Positions 1 through 9,344 of a DNA stretch of 64,000 nt are shown here, piece after piece. The DNA is from Parabacteroides timonensis. Its GTDB lineage: Bacteria; Bacteroidota; Bacteroidia; Bacteroidales; Tannerellaceae. The position numbers and the translations under genes were made by a program. The number at the start of each line of letters is the position of its first letter. Position 1 is the stretch's first letter. The DNA lies in NCBI RefSeq assembly GCF_900128505.1, contig NZ_LT669941.1:979526-1043525 (forward strand). The letters are read 5' to 3'. The notes under the pieces were generated by a model, which was not told the origin of the DNA, ran no database searches, and saw only the letters and a list, made by a program, of their open reading frames with translations.

Positions 1-1200
1 TGTGCACAAAGCAATACGGCAGTCGACTGGATCTCGGAAAAGCTGGTCGACCGGGGTATCAATGTGCTCCGAATAGGTAATCCTACCCGGGTAAACGACA
101 AGATGCTCTCATTTACCTACGAACGCCGTTTCGAATCACATCCCGACTATACCGAACTGTGGGGCATACGCAAAGCCATCCGCGAAATACAATCGTCACT
201 ACGTAAAAAGAATCATAGTGAAAAGGAAACAGCCCGCAACCGGCTTTCCCGACTTCGTTTCAGAGCGACAGAGCTGGAGGTTAAAATCGACTCGGAACTG
301 TTCGGCGAAGCCCGTGTCGTAGCCTGTACGCTGGTCGGTTCCGCCAACCGGGTACTGACCAACCGCAATTTCACCTCACTGTTCATCGATGAAGCTGCAC
401 AGGCACTCGAAGCTGCTTGCTGGATCGCTATCGGTAAAGCCGACCGGGTCATCCTTGCCGGCGACCATCATCAGTTACCTCCTACAATTAAATGTATAGA
501 GGCTTCACGCGGAGGACTGGATCGTACCCTGATGCAGAAAGTAGCCGGCAACAAACCGGATACGGTCTCTTTACTGAAAATACAATACCGCATGCACGAC
601 GATATCATGCGTTTCCCTTCCCACTGGTTTTATCAGGATGAATTACAGGCTGCTCCGGAAGTAAAGAATCGGGGAATACTGGCCTACGACACGCCGGTTG
701 TATGGTACAACACGGCTGACTGCGATTTTGAAGAAGACCAGTTATCCGAAAGCCTGAGCCGCATCAATAAACAGGAAGCGGTATTACTAGTAGAACAGCT
801 GCAAAACTATATCGAAAAGATCAGCAAAGAACGCGTACTGGATGAAAGTATCGACTTCGGACTGATCTCCCCTTATAAATCACAGGTACAGTATATCCGC
901 GGCCTGATCAAACGAAATGCTTTTTTTAAACCGTTCCGCAAACTGATTACAGTCCATACGGTAGACGGTTTTCAGGGACAGGAACGGGATGTGATCATGA
1001 TCAGCCTGGTACGTGCCAACGAGCAGGGAAACATCGGTTTCCTGAACGACCTCCGGCGTATGAACGTCGCGATTACAAGAGCTCGCATGAAACTGATTAT
1101 CCTGGGAGATGCCTCTACCCTGACAAAGCATGCCTTTTATAGAGAATTATACAAATATATCATAGCAAACGGTCTTGTGATAAAACAAAATATAAAATGA
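1..1200 (+). CDS. UPF1/IGHMBP2-like superfamily 1 helicase, C-terminal part (5' truncated by window edge)
   Basis: The frame is open from base 1, so this is the 3' part of a larger gene. The visible part starts in motif Ia (SNTAVDW, residues 5-11). It continues with the DEAAQALEA Walker B region, GDHHQLPPT (motif III), QYRMHDDIMRFPS (motif IV), TVDGFQGQERDVI (motif V) and NVAITRARMKLIILG (motif VI). This set and order are typical of UPF1/IGHMBP2-like SF1B helicases, which unwind nucleic acid using ATP. The Walker A motif and any N-terminal domains lie outside the window. The stop overlaps the next start (ATGA), so the two genes are co-transcribed. The exact substrate, DNA or RNA, cannot be read from the sequence. 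Confidence 0.93.
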   Translation, partial: CAQSNTAVDWISEKLVDRGINVLRIGNPTRVNDKMLSFTYERRFESHPDYTELWGIRKAIREIQSSLRKKNHSEKETARNRLSRLRFRATELEVKIDSELFGEARVVACTLVGSANRVLTNRNFTSLFIDEAAQALEAACWIAIGKADRVILAGDHHQLPPTIKCIEASRGGLDRTLMQKVAGNKPDTVSLLKIQYRMHDDIMRFPSHWFYQDELQAAPEVKNRGILAYDTPVVWYNTADCDFEEDQLSESLSRINKQEAVLLVEQLQNYIEKISKERVLDESIDFGLISPYKSQVQYIRGLIKRNAFFKPFRKLITVHTVDGFQGQERDVIMISLVRANEQGNIGFLNDLRRMNVAITRARMKLIILGDASTLTKHAFYRELYKYIIANGLVIKQNIK

Positions 1201-2009
1201 AATACAAGTTATTAGTCCTCGATCTGGACGGAACATTAACAAACAGTAAAAAGGAAATAACTCCTTATACCCGGGATACACTGATAAAAGCGCAGGAACA
1301 AGGTCTCCACCTCGTTTTGGCTTCGGGACGTCCGACCTACGGAATCGTTCCGCTGACTCAGACACTGGAGATGGAACGGTTCGGCGGCTTCATTCTTTCT
1401 TTCAACGGAGGCAAGGTGATCGAAGTAAAAACCGGCAAGGTTTTCTACGAACAGGCATTGCCGCCGGACATGATGCCGCTGCTGTACCAACGTTCGCACG
1501 AAGCCGGATTGACCATCCTTTCCTACAACGGAAAATATATCCTGACGGAAAACAAGGAAGACAAATATGTCAAATATGAATCTTTCCTTACTAAAATGAA
1601 AGTGAAAGAGACGGATAATTTCCTGCGCGACCTGCAGTTGCCTGCCGATAAATGTCTGATCGTTGGCGAGCCCGAAGACCTGGTTCCGCTGGAAGAAGGA
1701 TTACGCCAGGAAGTCGGGGCACGTATCAATGTGTACCGCTCGGAAGCCTTTTATCTGGAAGTCGTACCCAAAGGAATAGACAAAGCAGCCTCCCTGGCTC
1801 GCCTTTTGGAACGTGTCCGTATAAAAAAGGAAGAAGTCATCGCCATCGGAGACGGATATAATGACCTTACGATGATCCAATTTGCAGGTCTCGGAGTCGC
1901 AATGGCAAACGCCCAGCCACCCGTAAAAGCAAACGCTGACCAGGTTACTCGATATACGAATGATGAAGACGGGGTTGCACATTTCATTGACGATTTAATG
2001 AAAGCGTAA
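1197..2009 (+). CDS. Cof-type HAD superfamily hydrolase
   Basis: A 270-residue cytosolic HAD phosphatase of the Cof/IIB type. Motif I is DLDGTLTNS (residues 9-17), motif II is ASGRPT, and motif IV is GDGYNDLTM near residue 219, with a C2 cap between motifs II and III. These enzymes hydrolyse small phosphorylated metabolites through an aspartyl-phosphate; the substrate is unknown. The start overlaps the helicase stop by 4 bp. It is closely similar to the HAD half of the next gene (shared starts MKYKLLVLD, LASGRPT, GGFILS), so the pair looks like a tandem duplication. This copy keeps the intact motif IV Asn. Confidence 0.92.
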   Translation: MKYKLLVLDLDGTLTNSKKEITPYTRDTLIKAQEQGLHLVLASGRPTYGIVPLTQTLEMERFGGFILSFNGGKVIEVKTGKVFYEQALPPDMMPLLYQRSHEAGLTILSYNGKYILTENKEDKYVKYESFLTKMKVKETDNFLRDLQLPADKCLIVGEPEDLVPLEEGLRQEVGARINVYRSEAFYLEVVPKGIDKAASLARLLERVRIKKEEVIAIGDGYNDLTMIQFAGLGVAMANAQPPVKANADQVTRYTNDEDGVAHFIDDLMKA

Positions 2010-2021
2010 TCGGTATTTTCG

Positions 2022-2029
2022 TATATTTG
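2022..2029 (+). promoter_or_regulatory. Bacteroidota -7 box (TATATTTG) of the menaquinone operon
   Basis: TATATTTG matches the Bacteroidota TAnnTTTG -7 consensus and sits 28 bases before the ATG at 2057. No convincing TTTG -33 element is seen at 19-21 bases upstream. It overlaps a possible TTG start at 2027, which argues that 2057 is the true start. Confidence 0.55.
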
Positions 2030-2056
2030 TCATCTAAACAAAAAAAACAGCAAGCC

Positions 2057-3289
2057 ATGAAGTACAAATTATTAGTTTTAGACGTAGACGGGACATTGCT
2101 CAATAGTAATAAAGAGATAACTGCCCGTACCCAGGCTGCTTTACTGAAAGTACAGCAGATGGGAATACATATTGTATTGGCATCCGGCAGACCGACCAAC
2201 GGGGTCATGCCGCTGGCTAAGGCTCTGGAACTGGATCACTACGGTGGTTTCATTCTTTCATATAACGGTGGACAGATCATCAATGTACAAACAGGTGAAT
2301 TGCTTTTTGAAAAACGTATCAATCCGGAAATGTTGCCCTATCTGGACAAGAAAGCAAAGAAAAACGATTTTGCCATTTTCACTTACCATAAAGATTATAT
2401 CCTGACCGACAAACCCGACAACAAGCATGTGAAGGAAGAAGCAGCCCTGAACAATATGCGTGTGATCGGTGTCGATAATTTCCCGGAGGCTGTCGACTTC
2501 AGTCCCTGCAAATGTGTCCTCGCCAGTGACAACGAAGAGGAATTGGTTGGTTTGGAAAATCATTGGAAGAAACGGTTGGATGGCGTACTGGACGTATTCC
2601 GGTCGGAAGATTATTACCTGGAAGTGGTTCCCCAGTTCATCAACAAAGGGAACACCCTGGGCGTATTGATGGAAAAGCTGAAAACAACGACTGAACAGGT
2701 TGTTGCCATCGGCGACGGTATTGCCGACGTTCCGATGTTGCAGCTTGCAGGCACCAGTGTTGCGATGGGTAACGCCCGCGATTCAGTGAAGAGTTGTACG
2801 GACTTTACCACCTTGCCTAACGACATGGACGGTGTGGCAGTAGCTGTGGAGACTGCGATCCTGGCAGCCATAAAACCGACAGAGGTTCCTTTGGACCAGC
2901 TGAATATGCGTGCCAAACATGCCTTGATGGGTAACCTGGGTATTCAATATACCTATGCCTCCGAGGATCGTGTGGAAGCAACGATGCCAGTCGACGAACG
3001 TACACGCCAGCCTTTCGGCATCTTGCATGGTGGTGCCACACTGGCTCTGGCTGAAACGGTTGCCGGACTGGGTTCCATGATCCTGGCAAAACCGGACGAG
3101 ATCGTTGTCGGCATGCAGGTCAGCGGCAACCACATGTCGTCGGCCCATGAAGGAGATACCGTTCGTGCCGTAGGGACTATTATCCACAAAGGCCGTTCTT
3201 CACATGTATGGAACGTGGATGTGTTTACCTCTACCGACAAACTGGTATCTTCCATACGTGTAGTGAATAGTATATTAAAAAAGAAATGA
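2057..3289 (+). CDS. HAD phosphatase fused to hotdog thioesterase, probable DHNA-CoA thioesterase of menaquinone synthesis
   Basis: A 410-residue bifunctional protein. Residues 1-270 are a Cof-type HAD domain (DVDGTLLNS, LASGRPTNG). Residues 280-410 are a PaaI/MenI-type hotdog domain with HGGATLALAET, whose Glu is the expected catalytic base. The neighbours are menF, menD, menB and menC-menE, so the hotdog half probably hydrolyses 1,4-dihydroxy-2-naphthoyl-CoA, the step after MenB. From memory, fusions of this architecture in menaquinone operons of Bacteroides fragilis and Porphyromonas gingivalis have been studied. HAD motif IV reads GDGIADVPM, where the paralogue just upstream has GDGYND, so an Asn is replaced and phosphatase activity may be altered. 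ATG 2057 is chosen over TTG 2027 because the latter lies inside the promoter. It overlaps menF by 4 bp. Confidence 0.88.
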   Translation: MKYKLLVLDVDGTLLNSNKEITARTQAALLKVQQMGIHIVLASGRPTNGVMPLAKALELDHYGGFILSYNGGQIINVQTGELLFEKRINPEMLPYLDKKAKKNDFAIFTYHKDYILTDKPDNKHVKEEAALNNMRVIGVDNFPEAVDFSPCKCVLASDNEEELVGLENHWKKRLDGVLDVFRSEDYYLEVVPQFINKGNTLGVLMEKLKTTTEQVVAIGDGIADVPMLQLAGTSVAMGNARDSVKSCTDFTTLPNDMDGVAVAVETAILAAIKPTEVPLDQLNMRAKHALMGNLGIQYTYASEDRVEATMPVDERTRQPFGILHGGATLALAETVAGLGSMILAKPDEIVVGMQVSGNHMSSAHEGDTVRAVGTIIHKGRSSHVWNVDVFTSTDKLVSSIRVVNSILKKK

Positions 3290-4380
3290 TTTCAGAGGAA
3301 ACAAATAAGTACCAAATTATTGATACACTGATCAGGCAGGGCCGGAGTTTTGCAATTTATCGGATTCCGGGAGAAGATTCTCCCAAGTTCGTCATGCAAG
3401 CTTCCGGTTCTGCCTGCCTTTTATATGATATCGAAGACCTGAACGAACAGCAGGGTTTCGTCATTGCTCCCTTTCGGGTAAGCCAGGACTGTCCGATCGT
3501 ACTGATCCGGCGCGATTATTCCGAGTTACCGGAGAGCTGTCCGAATGACTCCATCCGAATGGATTTAGAGTTTCATCCGAATGAAACTGAAATTTCATCC
3601 GAGAGAAAGACAAAAGACAACTATACCGATTGTTTCGGTTCCTTTATCAAACCTTTGCAGGAGAAAACGCTCGATAAACTAGTCCTTTCACGCAGTCTGA
3701 CACTCGACAGGAAAGCCGGCTTCTCTCCTGCCAAAGCGTTTTACAAGGCTTGTGAACAGTACATCCGTTCGTACGTCTATCTCTGTCATACTCCTCAAAC
3801 AGGAACATGGTTGGGAGGAACTCCCGAAATTATTCTCTCCGGAGAGCAAGGCGAATGGCACACAGTCGCTCTTGCCGGAACACAGCCTCTGCAAAACGGG
3901 GAACTGCCGACCTATTGGGACGAAAAGAACATACGTGAACAACAGTTAGTGTCTACTTATATTCACGATCAACTGACTTCACTGGGTATCGACTCTACGA
4001 TGGAAGGTCCTTATTCGGCACGTGCCGGAGCTCTATGTCATCTGAAAAGCGATTTCAGATTCAAACTGGACAGCAACCGGAAGTTGGGTAGCCTGCTCAG
4101 TCTGCTCCATCCCACTCCTGCCGTTTGCGGACTTCCCAAAAAGGACGCTTATCGCTTTATTCTCGACCATGAGGGATACGACCGACGTTACTATTCCGGT
4201 TTCATCGGTTGGCTGAATCCGGAAGGCAGAACGAATTTATATGTTAATCTGCGTTGCATGAATATCAAGGACGATACATTCACGCTTTATGCCGGTGGGG
4301 GACTACTGTCTTCATCGGAATTAAGTGACGAATGGCAAGAAACAGAAGACAAACTACAAACAATGAGAGCTTTGTTGTAA
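3286..4380 (+). CDS. menF: Isochorismate synthase MenF
   Basis: A 364-residue chorismate-binding enzyme that converts chorismate to isochorismate, the first committed step to menaquinone. The family motifs are present in order: KLVLSRS, HTPQTGTWLGGTPE, the ALAGT segment, LHPTPAVCGLPK, and GFIGWLN followed by YVNLRCM and YAGGGL at the C-terminus. The start overlaps the upstream stop (ATGA), so translation is coupled. Residues about 86-110 (SIRMDLEFHPNETEISSE) are unusual: they are encoded by an interspersed repeat rather than family sequence and probably form a surface linker. The Mg-binding glutamates lie in the conserved C-terminal half. Confidence 0.93.
   Translation: MISEETNKYQIIDTLIRQGRSFAIYRIPGEDSPKFVMQASGSACLLYDIEDLNEQQGFVIAPFRVSQDCPIVLIRRDYSELPESCPNDSIRMDLEFHPNETEISSERKTKDNYTDCFGSFIKPLQEKTLDKLVLSRSLTLDRKAGFSPAKAFYKACEQYIRSYVYLCHTPQTGTWLGGTPEIILSGEQGEWHTVALAGTQPLQNGELPTYWDEKNIREQQLVSTYIHDQLTSLGIDSTMEGPYSARAGALCHLKSDFRFKLDSNRKLGSLLSLLHPTPAVCGLPKKDAYRFILDHEGYDRRYYSGFIGWLNPEGRTNLYVNLRCMNIKDDTFTLYAGGGLLSSSELSDEWQETEDKLQTMRALL
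3548..3607 (+). repeat. Interspersed CATCCGAATG-type repeat, three tandem units inside menF
   Basis: Three imperfect units occur one after another: ccatccgaatgga, tcatccgaatgaa and tcatccgagaga. The core is self-complementary (CATtCGgATG type). The same units recur between the V-ATPase B and D genes at 26947-27003, so this is a dispersed element that has inserted in frame in a coding gene here. Confidence 0.6.
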
Positions 4381-4405
4381 AAGTATTTATTAGCTTCAGA
4401 TTACA

Positions 4406-4446
4406 AAAGCAATTGTTTTCATATGATGAGACAATTGTTTTTGTTT
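4406..4446 (+). terminator. Weak intrinsic terminator after menF
   Basis: caattgt (4410-4416) and acaattg (4431-4437) can pair and are followed by tttttgttt. The stem is short and AT-rich, so some read-through into the downstream peptidase and menD genes is likely. Confidence 0.45.
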
Positions 4447-4534
4447 ATTCTTAATTATAATATGTAGTTTTTCAGGATACTTTTATCAGAAATAAATGTA
4501 TATTGCGCAAGCTTATTCACAAAAAAAGCATGCC

Positions 4535-6754
4535 ATGAAAACTACTCCTTTTTTATATTCCTTACTATTAATGGTTATGGCCGTATGTTGCCAAACGAAT
4601 GAAACAAATCTGGATTTGAATCTGGATTTTGAACAAATAAAGGAGCAAAAACCTGTTAAATGGAATAATTTCGGTAGCCACGATTACCTAGTCTCTCTGG
4701 ATTCCATCAGCAAAAAAAGGGGAAAATATGCTGCTGTTATAGAATACGAAAAAGGGGAATCGGATTTTAAAGCCTTGTCACTCACACTACCTCATAATTA
4801 TGAGGGGAGCAAAATAACCTTATCGGGTTATATAAAAACAGAAAATGTGACAGACGGTTACGCTGGGTTATGGATGCGAATCGATCCGAGTATTGCTTTT
4901 GACAATATGTATCAACAAGGAGTGAAAGGAACAACTGACTGGCAAAAATATGAGATAACGCTGAATATGATCCCTGACGAGACCAAACTGATTGTAGTCG
5001 GTGGGATGCTGACCGGAAAAGGAAAAATGTGGTTAGATGATCTGAAAATTACCATCGACGGGAAAGATATAAGTAAACTGAAACCTTATGAGCAAAAGCT
5101 CTTACCTGCCGAACAGGACAGGGAATTCGATCTTGGTTCGAAGATACTCATTCCAGATCCTGATGAAAACCAAATAGTTAATTTAGAATTACTCGGGAAA
5201 ATATGGGGATTTTTGAAATATCATCATCCTGAAGTCGGAAAAGGTAATTATAACTGGGATTATGAGCTGTTCAGGATGTTACCCGGCTATATTGCGGTGA
5301 CTGACCATGCCCAAAGAGATAAAGTTCTTTTGGAGTGGATAAAAAAATACGGTAAAGTTCCAGAAGAAAAAACAAACAAAAAAGTTACCTTCGATGCCTA
5401 TATAAAACCAGATATATCCTGGATTGATGCAAGCGATATGAATGCAGAATTGAAAGAAATGCTGCATCATATCTATTCCAATAGATATCAGGGACATCAT
5501 TTCTATATTCGTATGGCACTCGGTGTCGGAAATCCAGTATTCCGGCATGAGAAAGCCTACGCCAATCCTTCATACCCTGATTCTGCGTTCAGATTATTAT
5601 CTTTATACAAATACTGGAATATGGTATACTATTTCTTCCCTAATACATACATTACAGATAAAGACTGGAACAGTGTTTTGAAAGAATATATTCCACTGTT
5701 CATTCAGGCAAAAGACGAACTGGAATATGAATTAGCCACCGTTCAACTTATCGGGGAAGTAAACGATACACATGCAAACCTGTGGAATGGAGCTGATAAA
5801 ATATATCAATGGAAAGGAATATACTATCCCCCATTCCATACAAGATTTATTGAAGGAAAACTGGTTGTAACAGATTATTACAATTCGGAACTAGAGGAAA
5901 CAGCAGGATTGAAGATCGGTGATGTGATCACACACATAAATGGAAAAACGATAGAAGATCTGATAAAAAACATAAAGAAATACTATCCTGCATCCAACGA
6001 AGCTGCAAGGTTAAGAGATATCTCTGTAGATATTTTAAGATCGAACGACCAAACAATCCGATTACAATATATTGCTTCCGGACAGTCCAAACAAAAAGAC
6101 CTTAAATTATACCCGAGGAATGATCTGAAAATTTTCCATTGGTATAAAAACAGTACAGACAAAAGCTACAAGTTGCTGGATGAAAATATTGGTTACATAA
6201 CACTGGCAACGATCAAAGATGAGGATATTCCGGCTATCAAAGATACATTTAATAAGACAAAAGGCATAATAATCGATATTCGCAATTACCCTGCAACTTT
6301 TGTTCCTTTCTCGCTGGGTTCTTATTTTGTTTCAGCACCAAGCCCATTCGTGAAATTTACCACCGGCAATAGTATCAACCCTGGAGAATTTGTTTTTACT
6401 CCTCCAATAGAGATACAACCGGCTGATAAAACTTATCAGGGAAAACTGGTAGTACTTGTCAATGAACTAACCCAAAGCCAGGCCGAATATACGTCGATGG
6501 CTTTCAGAGCAGGAAGGAATACAACTATTATAGGAAGTACGACAGCCGGTGCCGACGGCAATGTTTCTTCCATTATGTTACCTGGAGGTTTACAAACTAT
6601 GATTTCCGGAATAGGAGTCTATTATCCAGACGGAACTCCAACCCAGCGGGTCGGGATTGTTCCCGATATTGTCGTCGAACCGACGATCAAAGGTATACGG
6701 AATAAAAAAGATGAATTATTGGAGAAAGCTATTGAAATCATCAACAAACAATAG
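4535..6754 (+). CDS. S41-family (tail-specific protease-like) lipoprotein with N-terminal beta-sandwich
   Basis: About 739 residues. The N-terminus MKTTPFLYSLLLMVMAVCC looks like a lipoprotein signal, so it is probably membrane-anchored outside the cytoplasm. Residues about 25-180 resemble a carbohydrate-binding-type beta-sandwich, with the phrase KMWLDDLKITIDG. A PDZ-like segment (GLKIGDVITHINGK) lies in the middle. The C-terminal third is an S41 core with NELTQSQAEYTSMAF followed by GSTTAGADGNVS, the family's Ser and Lys region. S41 enzymes cleave protein C-termini. The gene sits between menF and menD but has no evident role in quinone synthesis. ATG 4535 is preferred to 4496 because it gives the clean signal peptide. 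Confidence 0.85.
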   Translation: MKTTPFLYSLLLMVMAVCCQTNETNLDLNLDFEQIKEQKPVKWNNFGSHDYLVSLDSISKKRGKYAAVIEYEKGESDFKALSLTLPHNYEGSKITLSGYIKTENVTDGYAGLWMRIDPSIAFDNMYQQGVKGTTDWQKYEITLNMIPDETKLIVVGGMLTGKGKMWLDDLKITIDGKDISKLKPYEQKLLPAEQDREFDLGSKILIPDPDENQIVNLELLGKIWGFLKYHHPEVGKGNYNWDYELFRMLPGYIAVTDHAQRDKVLLEWIKKYGKVPEEKTNKKVTFDAYIKPDISWIDASDMNAELKEMLHHIYSNRYQGHHFYIRMALGVGNPVFRHEKAYANPSYPDSAFRLLSLYKYWNMVYYFFPNTYITDKDWNSVLKEYIPLFIQAKDELEYELATVQLIGEVNDTHANLWNGADKIYQWKGIYYPPFHTRFIEGKLVVTDYYNSELEETAGLKIGDVITHINGKTIEDLIKNIKKYYPASNEAARLRDISVDILRSNDQTIRLQYIASGQSKQKDLKLYPRNDLKIFHWYKNSTDKSYKLLDENIGYITLATIKDEDIPAIKDTFNKTKGIIIDIRNYPATFVPFSLGSYFVSAPSPFVKFTTGNSINPGEFVFTPPIEIQPADKTYQGKLVVLVNELTQSQAEYTSMAFRAGRNTTIIGSTTAGADGNVSSIMLPGGLQTMISGIGVYYPDGTPTQRVGIVPDIVVEPTIKGIRNKKDELLEKAIEIINKQ

Positions 6755-6808
6755 GCAATGTAAGGTTGATTTGATACATATCCTTATTATTAAATCAGAT
6801 ATTATGGT

Positions 6809-6816
6809 TACTTTTG
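6809..6816 (+). promoter_or_regulatory. -7 box (TACTTTTG) before menD
   Basis: TACTTTTG fits TAnnTTTG and lies 29 bases before the menD ATG. It would let menD-menB-menCE be transcribed independently of menF and the intruding peptidase gene. No clear -33 element at ideal spacing. Confidence 0.5.
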
Positions 6817-6844
6817 CATATAAACTCCAATATGAGAATTTGAT

Positions 6845-8512
6845 ATGTATTCAGATAAAAAGAATATTCTTCAACTCGTTGCTCTGTTGAAAGAGCATAA
6901 CATCAGTAAAGTCGTATTGTGCCCGGGAAGCCGTAACTCTCCAATCGTTCATACATTGGCAAACCATCCGTCCTTTTCCTGTTATTCCGTTACCGACGAA
7001 CGGAGTGCCGGATTCTTTGCACTCGGACTGGCCTTGCACGGAGGAAAGCCGGCAGCAGTCTGCTGTACTTCAGGTACGGCCCTGTTGAATATACACCCAG
7101 CCGTGGCGGAAGCTTTTTACCAGCAAATTCCTCTGGTGGTCATTTCCGCAGACAGACCTGCTGCCTGGATCGGACAAATGGATGGGCAGACATTACCACA
7201 GCCCGGTGTGTTCGGCTCACTGGTAAAGAAATCGGTTAACCTGCCGGAGATACACACGGATGAAGACGAATGGTATTGTAATCGTTTGGTAAATGAAGCA
7301 TTACTGGAGCTGAACCATCACGGGAAAGGACCGGTACATATCAATATTCCGATCTCCGAACCTCTGTTCCGGTTCACAACGACAGAGTTGCCAGAAGTGC
7401 GCGTTATCACCCGCTATCAGGGATTGAATGTGTACGACAGAGAATATAATACGTTGATCGAACGGCTGAACAAATACAATAAACGCATGATCGTTGTCGG
7501 CCAGATGAGTCTGATCTATCTGTTTGAGAAGAAGATTTCGAAATTGCTCTATAAGCATTTCACCTGGCTGACCGAACATACAAGCAATAAGACAATACCC
7601 GGTATTCCTGTCAAAAATTTCGATGCTGCAATCTATGCACTGCCGAAAGATACACTGGATAAGATGGTTCCCGAGCTGGTAATTACCTATGGAGGACACA
7701 TCGTCTCCAAACGTTTGAAGAAATTCCTCCGGGAAAATCCTCCTAAAGAGCATTGGCATGTTTCGGCCGATGGTGAGATAGCCGACCTGTATGGCTCAAT
7801 GACTACTGTAATCGAGATGGACCCGTTCGAGTTTCTCGAAAAGATCGCTTATCTGTTAGAAAATAAAACGACCGAGTTTCCGCGAGTATGGGAAAACAAT
7901 ACCAAAGGGCTTCCGGAACCGGAGTTCGCTTATTCCGAAATGGCAGCTATCGGTACACTGATCAAGTCCTTACCCACTCCGTGTGCCTTACATTTGGCAA
8001 ACAGTTCGACAGTTCGTTATGCACAATTGTTTACTTTACCGGAAGAGGTCGAAGTTTGTTGTAATCGGGGAACCAGCGGTATCGAAGGCTCTCTGTCTAC
8101 TGCGATCGGCTATGCCGTAGCATCGGATAAACTGAATTTTGTCGCGATAGGCGATCTTAGTTTCTTCTATGATATGAATGCTCTTTGGAACAGTAACTTC
8201 GGCTGCAACCTGCGTATCCTGCTACTGAACAATGGCGGAGGCGAGATATTCCAGGCTTTACCCGGTTTATCCATGTCGGAAAAGACACACCGCTATGTGA
8301 CTGCTACACATAAAACATCTGCACAAGGCTGGGCAACCGAGCGTGGTTTCCTTTATCAGGGCGTACATAATACGGAAGAACTGGAAGAGGCGATGAACAT
8401 TTTCACAGATCCCAATCCTGTCAATCGACCGATATTGATGGAGGTCTTCACCGACAAAGATGAAGACGTTCGTCTATTGAAAGAATATTATCATCAATTA
8501 AAGCAAAAATAA
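6845..8512 (+). CDS. menD: SEPHCHC synthase MenD
   Basis: A 555-residue thiamine-diphosphate enzyme that joins isochorismate and 2-oxoglutarate to give 2-succinyl-5-enolpyruvyl-6-hydroxy-3-cyclohexadiene-1-carboxylate. Visible signatures are CPGSRNSPIV near residue 25, TDERSAGFFALG with the Glu that activates the cofactor, SADRPAAWIGQMDGQT, NRGTSGIEGSLSTA, and the Mg/ThDP motif GDLSFFYDMNAL followed by NNGGGEIF. Length is normal for MenD. It is not fused to MenH, and no menH gene is visible in the window. menB follows after one base, so they form one transcription unit. Confidence 0.97.
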   Translation: MYSDKKNILQLVALLKEHNISKVVLCPGSRNSPIVHTLANHPSFSCYSVTDERSAGFFALGLALHGGKPAAVCCTSGTALLNIHPAVAEAFYQQIPLVVISADRPAAWIGQMDGQTLPQPGVFGSLVKKSVNLPEIHTDEDEWYCNRLVNEALLELNHHGKGPVHINIPISEPLFRFTTTELPEVRVITRYQGLNVYDREYNTLIERLNKYNKRMIVVGQMSLIYLFEKKISKLLYKHFTWLTEHTSNKTIPGIPVKNFDAAIYALPKDTLDKMVPELVITYGGHIVSKRLKKFLRENPPKEHWHVSADGEIADLYGSMTTVIEMDPFEFLEKIAYLLENKTTEFPRVWENNTKGLPEPEFAYSEMAAIGTLIKSLPTPCALHLANSSTVRYAQLFTLPEEVEVCCNRGTSGIEGSLSTAIGYAVASDKLNFVAIGDLSFFYDMNALWNSNFGCNLRILLLNNGGGEIFQALPGLSMSEKTHRYVTATHKTSAQGWATERGFLYQGVHNTEELEEAMNIFTDPNPVNRPILMEVFTDKDEDVRLLKEYYHQLKQK

Positions 8513-8513
8513 T

Positions 8514-9338
8514 ATGTCAACTACAAGAGAATGGACTACAATAAAGGAATACGAAGATATTCTGTTTGATTTCTATAAAGGAATTGCCCGCATCACGATT
8601 AATCGCGAACGTTATCGCAACGCCTTCACTCCTACTACGACAACCGAAATGAGCGATGCTCTCTATATTTGTCGTGAACGTCCGGATATTTGTGTAATCG
8701 TACTGACTGGTGCAGGCGACACAGCTTTCTGTGCCGGAGGCGATATGAATGTAAAAGGTCATGGCGGTTATATCGGTAAAGACGGGGTTGCCCGGCTGAA
8801 TGTACTCGATGTACAAAAACAGATCCGTTCGATGCCTAAACCGGTTATCGCGGCAGTCAATGGTTTTGCCATCGGTGGAGGCCATGTGTTGCATGTTGTT
8901 TGCGACTTGACGATTGCTTCCGAGAATGCGATCTTCGGACAGACAGGTCCTCGCGTAGGTAGTTTTGATGCAGGTTTCGGTTCCTCTTACCTGGCCCGTA
9001 TCGTGGGACAGAAGAAAGCACGCGAAATCTGGTTCCTCTGTCGTAAGTATAACGCTCAGGAAGCACTTGATATGGGATTGGTGAATAAAGTTGTCCCCTT
9101 GGATAAACTGGAAGACGAATACGTTGAATGGTCTGAAACCATGATGATGCATAGCCCGCTCGCCCTCCGTATGATCAAAGCAGGCCTGAACGCCGAACTG
9201 GACGGACAAGCCGGTATACAGGAATTGGCCGGTGATGCGACCATGCTTTATTACATGACAGACGAAGCTCAGGAAGGTGGCAAAGCATTCCTTGAAAAGC
9301 GCCGCCCACGGTTTGAAGATTATCCTAAATTTCCGTAA
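8514..9338 (+). CDS. menB: 1,4-Dihydroxy-2-naphthoyl-CoA synthase MenB
   Basis: A 274-residue crotonase-fold enzyme that closes the second ring of o-succinylbenzoyl-CoA to form DHNA-CoA. Seen motifs: TGAGDTAFCAGGDMNVKG, NGFAIGGGHVLH (oxyanion hole), and GQTGPRVGSFDAGFGS. The Gly in the QTG position places it with the bicarbonate-dependent (type I) MenB enzymes, as in E. coli. The substrate comes from the menC-menE product encoded next, and the product is the presumed substrate of the hotdog thioesterase at 2057-3289. Spacing is 1 base after menD and 6 bases before menC-menE. Confidence 0.97.
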   Translation: MSTTREWTTIKEYEDILFDFYKGIARITINRERYRNAFTPTTTTEMSDALYICRERPDICVIVLTGAGDTAFCAGGDMNVKGHGGYIGKDGVARLNVLDVQKQIRSMPKPVIAAVNGFAIGGGHVLHVVCDLTIASENAIFGQTGPRVGSFDAGFGSSYLARIVGQKKAREIWFLCRKYNAQEALDMGLVNKVVPLDKLEDEYVEWSETMMMHSPLALRMIKAGLNAELDGQAGIQELAGDATMLYYMTDEAQEGGKAFLEKRRPRFEDYPKFP

Positions 9339-9344
9339 TCAACG

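Noticed and set aside
2027..2056. TTG start for the HAD-hotdog gene
   Set aside because: It lies within the -7 promoter box; the ATG at 2057 matches the start of its HAD paralogue.
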